Below, piece after piece: positions 54,927 to 64,000 of a DNA stretch of 64,000 nucleotides; the stretch's first letter is position 1; every line of letters begins with the position of its first letter. Where the stretch lies: assembly GCA_950022655.1 (NCBI GenBank), contig OX465590.1, positions 42,491,718 through 42,555,717 on the forward strand, read 5' to 3'. The notes under the pieces are model-generated. The model saw nothing but the letters and a program-made list of their open reading frames with translations. It was not told where the DNA came from and searched no databases. A program made the translations under genes and the position numbers. The DNA is from Alentia gelatinosa (taxonomy: Eukaryota > Annelida > Polychaeta > Phyllodocida > Polynoidae).

Positions 54927-55279
54927 CTTCAATTGACCTTAATATTCCAGGTAAATTATCCACTGATGAAGTCTGCCCGTCCTTTAATTCATGCCATTTA
55001 TAATGAAAGAGGCGATACAGACTTCTGATTACTCGGAGCAGTCCATTGGCTTTCAGTGACATTCTAAATCTTATTTGATCCGAAAGATAATCTCTTTCCC
55101 TCTTCAAACTACTTCCACTTGACCTCAATTATGAGTAGTATTTAATTTACAGCAAGTTGTGTTAATATTGCTGAAGATGCACATTGTATTTGATCCAACT
55201 TCAAGAACTTATTTTCAAACTCAACTCAACCATTCCACGAATCACTCCATAACCAGATGTCTGTTGGGAATTAATTTAT
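54927..55279. other. Unassigned sequence
   Basis: No gene or repeat recognised. Confidence 0.4.
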
Positions 55280-55285
55280 TGGAGA

Positions 55286-55455
55286 AGATGGATAATAAAT
55301 ACAACAAACGATGGTTTTGTGGACAGGCGGCTCTGTAAACCACTCGAAGTTGACGTCGTAATACACTCGCTAGCGCTCGTGTATTACTACGCGTCAATCT
55401 CTCGTGGTTTACGGCCGCCTGTCCACAAAACCATCGATTATTTTCTATATACACC
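55286..55455. mobile_element. Hairpin element H, inverted short copy
   Basis: Only the hairpin part of element H is present, in the opposite orientation, with the same CGCTAGCGCTCGTGTATTAC apex. The GTATACCACAG half is missing. Confidence 0.7.
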
Positions 55456-55575
55456 TCGTTTGTGGCTCATAACGCATTAAAAAGCGTCTCAATAGATGAC
55501 ATCCCTACGGAGTGTTGTAAATGCCGGGTTTTTTTAATTAATCCACGAATAAATACATATAAATCCTGTTAGATT

Positions 55576-55685
55576 AAATGTATCTTTACAATCAAAGCAG
55601 GATATTTTTTACTTTATTTCTCGACAGGACACAATGAGAGAAATTAAAAAAATCTCCTGCTTTTATTGTAAAGATACATTTGTTA
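55576..55685. repeat. Imperfect hairpin
   Basis: AAATGTATCTTTACAATCAA followed by AGCAGGATATTTTTT pairs with the complement ending at 55685. It is AT-rich, with no coding. Confidence 0.75.
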
Positions 55686-56220
55686 TGGTGAATATGATAT
55701 ATTTACATGAACACTGTTATGAGATTGATTCCCTGTTATAGTCGATATCCTCTGTCATATAATTAGTAGAATATTACGAGAAATACCTTGCAATATATTG
55801 TGTATGAATTTATCACATTAGCGTCGAATACGTCGAATACAAATGTCTAAATAATAATTGAAAAAAAAAAATCACATTGAATTATAAATATGGCAGTCTG
55901 TGAAGTACGGAAACGATTTTCAGGACTTTACTTCACCCAGAACCGATATCTTGATAGAGTATGGTATAAGTCTCGTTGAATAATGAAGGAACGATGATAA
56001 TTCCTGGATGATTATTATATGATGGCACCACCTGTGGTAGGTGTTGGTACTATTTTCTCCCACCCTTCAGTGTGTAGGTGGCATGACTTGTTGTGGTGAA
56101 AAGATGTATGTCAATTGTACGACCCTTTTTACGAGCGATCTGACAGCATATCCGTGATAAGCCTCATTAAATGATGTTAGCTTGGATCGTCCCCGAGGTC
56201 CCCCTCGCTTCGTAGATCGT

Positions 56221-56255
56221 ATCGTCCAGCCTGATTATCGTTCAGGCTGGACGAT
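56221..56255. repeat. Perfect 14-bp-arm hairpin
   Basis: ATCGTCCAGCCTGA pairs with TCAGGCTGGACGAT across a 7-base loop. It has terminator-like geometry, but the eukaryotic context makes that meaning unlikely. Confidence 0.7.
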
Positions 56256-56407
56256 AATCAACAATATCAAACAAACCCCAGCAGTTGCACTAGAAACCCA
56301 CCCCACTCACTCCAAAAGACAGTCATTTTAATCCAAACAGCTCATTGTGTTTCATGCCGCTTTACCTCATAAGACATTTCTCACATTGACGTTTTTATTG
56401 AAATATA

Positions 56408-56807
56408 TAGATAATAATCGATGGTTTTGTGGACAGGCGGCCGTAAACCACGAGGGGTTGACGCGTTGTAATACACAAGCGCTAGCGAGTGTATTACGAC
56501 GTCAACCGCGAGCGGTTTACAGAGCCGCCTGTCTACAAAATCATCGTTTGTTGCATTTATTATCCATCTTTTCAAACGAATTAAACCTAGTAATTGCCAT
56601 ATCAACAGGTATAACAATAGGAACTATTTCTTTGCTCTATAGCAAAAGGGACTATTTTCCCCGTATACCATAGTTTTGAGGCCGTATACCACAGGTTTGA
56701 ATCCGTATACCACAGTTATGGTATCTGACAGGTTTTATACAATGGGTAGTGGTTTACTGAGTCCCCATACATTTTCAATGGGGCCTTCGTATACGATGGA
56801 TAATAAA
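56408..56807. mobile_element. Hairpin element H, copy 4
   Basis: A full-length copy in the same orientation as copies 1-3, flanked by AT on both sides. It is non-coding. Confidence 0.7.
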
Positions 56808-58515
56808 TATCATGAACATTTGTGATAAATCATAAATTTCCCAAATCTGGCTCTAGTTGATTATGTATTGCAGCATAGATCTGACGAACTAAACTGAAAG
56901 AAGAACTTAAGGCGCGAACCGGTTATGAAATGATGGGATGAATTCGAAATAATTTCCATCAAAATCTTGTTTTAGATAAATGGGTTTCCTACGGTTTCAT
57001 GTGTTAAGATAGTCAAATATCAGAACATTTGATCAGAAATGCAAGCCACCCAAAGCCACTTCAAAAAACAATATTTATTTATGCTATTTGAAAATCAAAT
57101 TTCCAGGAAGATATTTGTTGACGTTTTCACTCACAATAAAGAGGATGATGGGAAAAAACAAAGACGGAAAAACCAAGCAATTAATTACACTGTTTGCGGC
57201 CACCCAAAAGAACAACAACCCTAACTAGGTTTGTGGCCGCGAGCTGAGGGGTGGGGTCGTTTCATAAGCATGATGTCGTCGAGCATAAATTAATCAATCA
57301 TTGGAAGGACGCCATTGCGCATGCGTTAACAAGATTTGATGGCGGGTGGAGTCGGTGCGGGACTGGGCCGAGTGTAAACCAAGCACAGACTGCACACTGG
57401 TGTCTCTGCTCGGAGATTGTACCTTAATTTACAGATACATACACAAATCTGCTTTGTGAGAGTAGCTGTATTGTAACTGGCCTATGTTAGTTCGTTTACA
57501 TACCTTAGCCTCAGGCTTATGGTCCGTAAGGGTCTATCAGAGCACGGCTCCCAATTGCCTGTTCCCTCAGTCTCATGGGAGAAAGGAATTTTGTGATTGG
57601 TTGATCTAATTCTAACTCAAGCCTGAGAATACCACGATTCTGGCGAATCTTAGCCTCCAAGCTGATCTATTTGGTACATACCCCGTAAAAGCTACTCTAG
57701 GACCTGTGCTTGAAGGGAAACACACTGGTTACTGGCACATCACTCAGGGTAGCTGAGTACCAGCAGAGGCAGGAATCCCTGACTCAAAACGACACCCGTA
57801 AAAGTCTTAGTTTGAGCCTGTGCGCCCTGGGCCTGGTGATAACAGACTGTACTAGAGTCTAGGTCTATGTGCTTACTCACATATAAGGCCAGTTAACGCT
57901 TGCCACGTTCTGGTGCATTATGGGTAACATAATCACGCTGCTTTACCTGCTATAGGGCGTGGCGAAATTTGTTATATCATTCAACGAAACTTCTCCTAAG
58001 CATTCTCCTAACTATGGAAATGTTACCATTCCTTTATCATATATTTCCATGTATTTCCAACTAGTTTAGATAAGTTTTTCCAATTTTTTTTGGGCAGATG
58101 ATAAAATGTTTTCATCTCTGTCCCTAAAAAAATACGTTTTTTAGCGCGAAATTCTGGTGAAAATTGAACCTACCTGGTTAGTTGTGCAGTCGTACACGGA
58201 CATAACGCCTCGTCTCAAACCACTAGTTTAGATAAGTTATTTGAGAAAACCCATAATGCAGAGAGATTGTGCTGGCTCTTCTTGTCACTGTAAATCAGTG
58301 GGGAACCAGCGAAAGGTCAAGGTCGATGACACATGGTTCTCAGCGGGCGTTACCTGTCCCATATTTCATAGGATCAGGGAACAACTCTATAGCTGTATAT
58401 TAGTGACTGAAGGGTATCGGGTGCGACGAAACCTGTCCACAAAACCACCGGTTGCTGTATTCATTATCAATCTTCTCACATAAATTAGATACAGGAAATG
58501 CTATATCATAGAGTA
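56808..58515. other. No recognisable gene
   Basis: Short frames only. A degraded fragment of hairpin element H (CTGTCCACAAAACCACCGGT) lies at about 58433-58500. Confidence 0.5.
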
Positions 58516-58694
58516 CAGTATAACCCTGCCTAACGGACACCCCGTGTAAGCGCAAACCCCGCGGTAACGGACACCTTTGCTCGGATCGGTTACCTCTATA
58601 AGATGTTTATTTTAACCTCGCGTAAGCGGTCACCCCGCGTAAGCTGACACTTTGGCCCGGAACGAAGGGTGCCCGCTTACGCGGGGTTCTACTG
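58516..58694. mobile_element. pogo/Tigger-like miniature element
   Basis: A 179-bp element with ends CAGTATAACCC and, inverted, CAGTAGAACCCCGCG, flanked by TA on both sides. The interior repeats CGTAAGCGG-type sequences. Ends of this kind with a TA duplication are typical of pogo-like Tc1/mariner elements. Confidence 0.75.
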
Positions 58695-59027
58695 TATTTC
58701 ATTATCAGGATATGCAATTTTATAATCCCATTTTATTGGATATTTTATCATCAGGAAATGCCATATTATAGGATATTTTATTTGGGACTATTTCTTTGCT
58801 CTCCGGGTAAAAAGTACTATTTCCCAGTATTCAATATCTTTGTTTGAGGCCCTAGTGAATGGTGGCAGACAAAATGGAAACAACAGGCTATGATTGTGAT
58901 AATAACAATGGCAGTAATATAGTAACAGGTAGATCCGCAATGTGTTGCTAGAGATGATGATGGAGATACGAGAAGGCCGTACAAACACACACTTACATAC
59001 ATATCACAACAATATACAACTATCCTT

Positions 59028-59232
59028 ACTCGGAGAGTGTAAAGTAACTGAAGGATGTTGGGTATAACTCGCTAATATATATCTAATTCACACATATCTC
59101 TGCTAGGAGAGTGTAAAGTGACTGAAGGATGTCGGGTATAACTCGCTAATATATATATCTAATTCACACACATCTCTGCTAGGAGAGTGTAGAGTAACTG
59201 AAGAGTGTTGGGTATAGCTCGCTAACCTACAT
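59028..59232. repeat. Three tandem copies of a roughly 72-bp unit
   Basis: Each copy contains GGAGAGTGTAAAGTAACTGA and GGGTATAACTCGCTAA. The copies have diverged slightly. Confidence 0.85.
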
Positions 59233-59395
59233 AATACACAAATCTATCTCACCCCTGGAATAAATGTCCATAGGCTTAACATTGTGATCTCGTTCTCCAT
59301 GCCCCTTCAGGTATTGCAGTCCATTCTCCATGGCCTATATCCTGTTTGTTGCCCATTCTTTCAGTGTGTACAGAAGTGAGATACATACAGAAAGC

Positions 59396-59520
59396 AACTT
59401 GTTTGGTCAAAGTCGTCGGTCTCAACTCATTTGAATGCTACATGATATTCACTCGGCTGTCGCCTCGTTCATATCACACCGCATCAAACTCGTGGAGAAC
59501 GACGACTTTGACCAACACTC
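59396..59520. repeat. Long hairpin with CTCGGCTGTCGCCTC loop
   Basis: GGTCAAAGTCGTCG pairs with its complement near the right end, and the arms are about 55 bp. The apex is almost the same as in the hairpins at 157 and 63586, although the arms differ. Confidence 0.75.
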
Positions 59521-60467
59521 GATGGTTTCTTCTTTAATCTCTGCTAGGAGAGTGTTGAGTGTCTGAAATGTTTAGGGTACACACAATACAGCAATGATTT
59601 TAATCTGGTTGATTGTTTTCTCCGCATAGTTGACGCGCAGTAATATCCGAGCGAATGTGAAGATATTACATAGAACCAACTACAAGAAGAATACAACCAT
59701 ACCGATCAAAACAATGATAATGTTGTAATGATTATTCAGCATTGCACATTTAAGTAATCAAAGTAAATAGAAGGTGGCGCGGATCTCTGCACGCTAGGAA
59801 CTATTTCCGTAATCTCCTAGAAGATATCGACTATCCATATTCTCCCCGGTAGCGATCGTTAAACTCTATAGGTACGTATCAGGTGGATGATAAATACGCA
59901 ACATTGACTGGTGTCAGATACAAGAGGCCATATGCTCCGAGGGTGTTGACGAGTATCTATATAGGCCCGTTTCCATTGGCCGACGAAGGTTGCTTAGACT
60001 TTTTGAGTTACACAGAAAGTCTGTCGGTGGTGCCACTGACTCTGTGTCGGTATAGAAAAATCGCTGAGGGTAGTAGATTTCAATCAGTGACCTAGCTCTC
60101 AGTCAGTGTTGGGTGGTGCCACATTGCATAATCTAAGCAGAAAAAGTCGTGGGCATTTCACGAGCTTGGTTGTTTCCATTGACCGATATTGGGTCAGCAG
60201 TGACAAAAGTCCGTCGGTGGTTCCTGACTGTAGATCTGTGATGGGAAATCAGCCAATGGAAATGGGCCTATTCCGAGTGCATGCGATGCTACGGATAAAA
60301 TATTGCGCATGGACAACTCCGAGAAGTGTACAGCCAGTCTATATTGGATTTATCATCCGACTTTTCTGGACATGTCTGGGCATGACGATATCAGGTCGTT
60401 GAGGTTATGCACTATTTTTCAGTACATATTATTTTCTCATATGCGCTCCCCGAAGCATACAACATAT
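59521..60467. other. No recognisable gene
   Basis: Short frames only. Repeated phrases (GTCGGTGGT, CATTGGCCGA/CATTGACCGA) suggest decayed repeats between 59965 and 60260. Confidence 0.4.
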
Positions 60468-61053
60468 CTGTATGCTCTGGCTATGTCCATACACACTCCC
60501 TATGTGTTTTCTATGGACACTTTGTATTAGGTGGATATATCTGTATGCTCTGGGTATGGTGATACACACTCCCTATGTGTTTTATATGGACACTTTATGT
60601 TAGGTGGATGTATCTGTATGTTCCGGATATGTACATGTATACACGCTCCCTATGTGTTTTCTATGGACACTTTGTATTAGGTGGATGTATCTGTATGCTC
60701 TGAGTATGATGATACACACTCCCTATGTGTTTTCTATGGACACTTTGAATTAGGTGGATATATCTATATTCCAGGTATGGTGATACACACTCCCTATGTG
60801 TTTTCTATGGACACTTTATATCAGGTGGATATATCTGAATGCTCCGGGTATGGTGATACACAGTCTCTATGTGTTTTCTACGGACACTTTGTATTAGGTG
60901 GATATATCTGTATGCTCCGGGTATGGTGATGCACACTCCCTATGTGTTTTCTTTGGACACTTTGTATTACGTGGATATATCTGTATACTCCGGGTATGGT
61001 GATACACACTCCCTATGTGTTTACTATGGACACTTTGTATTAAGTGGATAATA
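60468..61053. repeat. 73-bp minisatellite
   Basis: Eight units of 71-77 bp with the core CCCTATGTGTTTTCTATGGA start at about 60498, 60571, 60648, 60721, 60792, 60865, 60938 and 61011. Frames across it are by-products. Confidence 0.95.
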
Positions 61054-61962
61054 AAACGTGTTACTCTACATAATCCTCACACACATCCCCACGACGTACA
61101 TTCCGAGCCGTGGTTATGTCCACATCCCCATCATATTCTACATATTATCTTGGCCATCTTTCTCGGTGTTATACGTGTAACTGTCGTCATTATATCTGAT
61201 ACAATCTCCGTGCGAATTCATCCCTCGTTTAGCTGGGAGATTATTACCGCGATACCCTGGATCTGCAGTACTCGAACTTTGAATATGCTGACCATACTGC
61301 TTTGGCAATTAATATCTGCGGTTGGGATATGGCATTACAGTGTCTGATATGCAAAACAGTCATTAGATGTTCAGAATAAAAAGGCGATTAAAGTGTGGTA
61401 ATGTGGCGCCATAGCGGTCTATCAACTCACTCCCAAGTTATTGGAGATGGGATTTTGCATACTTCGGTGTCTCATTCTAACTTTGCAACATCTACGCTAC
61501 TCTATTTGTCTAGATATATTGTATGCCTCTAAAGATTCAATACCTCTGTCCAACATCTAAGCGGGATTCACACGTAGCGACAACTGTACCTCAGATTGAA
61601 ATACCTAATATGTTTATACCAGTCTCAAGTGGAATTCACATGGTGGAATTCATGCACCTCGCAGAGTTTAGAATCTTATGAGATTCCGGGCCTTTTCAGG
61701 GGTAAATGTCTCCAAGAATTGCAGGGGAAAAACATTTCTCAGAGAAATGGAACACTATAGTTTAGACACAGAGATTGTGTTCGAGTAAAGCATCTCAAAA
61801 GGATTTGTCTCAGACACCCTGTGAGTTACATGAATCCCATCGTGTGAATCCTACTTAAGACAATTCTCCTAGGTACAACAATACCATGGAAATGTGCCAT
61901 GTTTTTAGCTATTCCCTGTCTCAAGGTAAAATGGCGTAGTAGATTTACATGGAAGGACACAC
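61054..61962. other. No recognisable gene
   Basis: Short frames only (a 110-codon frame at 61015-61347 begins in the minisatellite and has no domain). Confidence 0.5.
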
Positions 61963-62825
61963 AGGGGGCTGTTGAATAAAGTTCGTTCGTTTCTGGGGGC
62001 TGTTTTTAAAACTAAGAAAGACAGTGACTGAATGACTACGATTAGGACTTACCATAACGATACTGACTAGGATGTCTTTGTCAGTCTGTATTTTAAAGGT
62101 GGTCCTACAGAAATGATCAAATCTCTATCGTCCAAGCCTTTCTGATCGTAGTTAAAGGCATGTTCTAGTGAACAACCAATCAGATTGAGTTTTAAAGTCA
62201 CATGGCTAAACTCTAGGATTGTCTTTAGTCAATGACTAAAGATATTCCTCGTCGAGGAAGGATCTTGGTGGAGGACAATGCAATACCATTTTACAAATAA
62301 GCATCATTTGTGCCTCTGCAATAGATTTATTTCAAGGGAAATATAATAATGTAATCCAACTACACTTTAAGAGGCCATTACAAGCTGAGAGTAGCTAAGT
62401 TGTTTAATTCTGCTAAACCAAATATAAACACTCAAAATAAAGATATTTTCCTGATCGTTGTGTAGAAATGTCCTCCATAAAATCGGATCACTTTAGGTAA
62501 TGAGAATGCATCAAGGACCGCGATAGGACCAATTATTTTATCGTTCTTAGTTTAAAAAACAGGTCCCTGGTGCAGGTTTGAACGATACGATAACTCCAAC
62601 GATAAACGACATCCTGGATGATTTCTTTCCATTCAGTGTTGTATGACAAAACAGAAGATATTATCTAAATGACCTTATTTGGATACAACACCTTGTAAAG
62701 GCTTTGAATTACTTTTATCATCAAAACATTTCATGTTTACAACACATTATTTTATACAACACTATGGCCCCAAAGACAATCCTAAGATACTTTTTGGTCG
62801 TTAGTTTATTCAACGGCCCCCAGGG
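61963..62825. mobile_element. Complete copy of short inverted-repeat element 2
   Basis: The ends AGGGGGCTGTTGAATAAA and, inverted, TGGGGGCCGTTGAATAAAC pair. The 863-bp interior is non-coding. It is the reference for the copy split by retroelement B at 40216-45776. Confidence 0.75.
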
Positions 62826-63585
62826 CACGTTTAACAAGTTTTGGTCCTAGCAGAAGAATCCTCCTAGGATCATGCAAGAAATCTGAGACATATCTTAGGA
62901 TGAAAGACCTTTCCTGTTCAACAAATGGTGTCTCCCCAATAGAGAGGAAAATCCTGCATAAGTAGTCTCCTAGCATTGAATTCGGTCCCAGACTAGGACA
63001 AAACAGGCTGTCAGACAGCTGTGAGATCCCTATGGAGGAGAATTCCTGAGAACTGCAGGTAGTACCGCTTATGGGGTGTTGTGGTAACTAATTTCATAAT
63101 TTGTAATCTAGCTGAATATTTAGGATATATTCCCTCTAACACTGCCATTTTGTATTACATACCATGATATACATATTTCCTCTAGTTAAACTGATGAATA
63201 AGGTTTTCTTTGTGAATTTGAATCACCTAAGACACCTATATAGGTGTCCCCCATCTAGGACCCTTTTGGGTATGTCAAGGATAGTTTGTAAGATGTGGGT
63301 GAAACGATAACTCCAATGATAAACGACATCCTGAACGATTTTTTTTCATTAAGTGTTGTATGACAAGACAGAAGATATTATCTAGATGAACATATTTGAA
63401 TACAACACCTTGTAAGGTCCTTGTAACACCCCTAATAAAAAAAACCCATAGGCTTAACATTGGGTCACTGTATTCGGTCTGGAGTTCAGAAAAATGAAAA
63501 ATATCCCTCTAGTGGGATACACTTGACAAATAATGTCATTTGTTAATGTAGAAATAATTTAGATGGGCAGGGTAGGATCAATTCT
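62826..63585. other. No gene; partial copy of inverted-repeat element 2
   Basis: 63300-63420 matches part of the interior of element 2 (GTTGTATGACAAGACAGAAG). The rest is unassigned. Confidence 0.6.
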
Positions 63586-63729
63586 AAACCAAACTCGACT
63601 TAGTCGTGTTATTGTTCATTGCACTCCGGCAAGATCGCGTATTACTGCTCTCGGCTTCGCCTCTCACAGTAATATGCGATCTTGCTGTCGTGCGATGAAT
63701 AACAACATGACTAACTCTTGTTTGGTTTC
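63586..63729. repeat. Long hairpin with CTCGGCTTCGCCTC loop
   Basis: The arms of about 60 bp include GCAAGATCGC and AACCAAAC pairing with their complements. The apex is CTCGGCTTCGCCTC, identical to the hairpin at 157-299. Confidence 0.75.
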
Positions 63730-64000
63730 TCCATATTATTCGGCGACTCAGCAGTGGGTATTTTAGTATCACCAAAATATCGCTCTGCAATTTGAACGTG
63801 TTCAAATGAAAATGTCTCCTTGTTTTGCAATGTTTTATGATGTATTTGTAGACTTCGAAATATGTAAATATGAACGTAGACGTGCGTACACGGGAAAACG
63901 CCCACGGTGACTGGGGCATCAACCATAACAAACATTTATTGACTGTGATTTCTCTTTTAAAATAAAATTATCATGAATGGTCAAAGTCAACTAATATGGA
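63730..64000. other. Unassigned sequence to the window end
   Basis: No gene or repeat recognised. Confidence 0.4.

Noticed and set aside
56221..56255. Rho-independent terminator
   Set aside because: The stem-loop is perfect, but no T tract follows and the genome is eukaryotic.

Overview
The window looks like an intergenic or heterochromatic stretch of an invertebrate metazoan genome. A marine lophotrochozoan such as a mollusc would fit, but that is inference from repeat content: Ngaro/DIRS-like and Ty3/gypsy retroelements, many short hairpin elements, and spliceosomal intron signals inside a DNA transposon. I found no host protein-coding gene, tRNA, rRNA or CRISPR array I can defend. Almost everything recognisable is a mobile element, often nested in another, or a tandem repeat.

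Layout. 1-4.6 kb: hairpin elements, diverged minisatellites, a GC-rich 11-25 bp minisatellite and a purine tract. 4.6-16.3 kb: one full-length Ty3/gypsy LTR retrotransposon (531-bp LTRs, gag, protease, RT-RNase H-integrase) with a long extra 3' reading frame (ORF3) that encodes zinc-finger-like motifs and sits behind its own TATA box. 17.4-19.4 kb: a roughly 370-bp satellite. 19.44-27.67 kb: an 8.2-kb DNA transposon inserted into that satellite, with 27-bp terminal inverted repeats, a 2-bp AT target duplication, many GGACGTTCC-type motifs, a 393-bp internal tandem repeat and a decayed two-exon gene for a large transposase-like protein. 27.67-28.5 kb: the satellite resumes and passes into a 59-bp tandem array. 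31.0-33.4 kb: a 15-bp minisatellite with a 913-bp higher-order period.

35.1-39.9 kb and 40.3-45.5 kb: two different tyrosine-recombinase retrotransposons, both on the minus strand. Each has split direct repeats in the order A1-ORFs-B1-A2-B2 and is nested in a different short inverted-repeat element. The first is frameshifted in gag and recombinase and has an aberrant RNase H. The second has intact gag, RT/RNase H and recombinase frames and near-identical repeats, so it is young. 46-64 kb: CACTG-ended elements with 3-bp target duplications, hairpin elements, a pogo-like short element, a CpG-rich segment with YY1-like motifs beside a GC minisatellite, and several tandem arrays.

Within each retrotransposon the genes work as a unit: gag packages RNA, RT/RNase H makes DNA, and integrase (Ty3) or tyrosine recombinase (DIRS/Ngaro) inserts it. 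The 8.2-kb element appears to encode its own transposase, whose likely binding sites would be the repeated motifs near both ends. The best candidates for something undescribed are that 8.2-kb transposon and the ORF3 with internal promoter in the Ty3 element.
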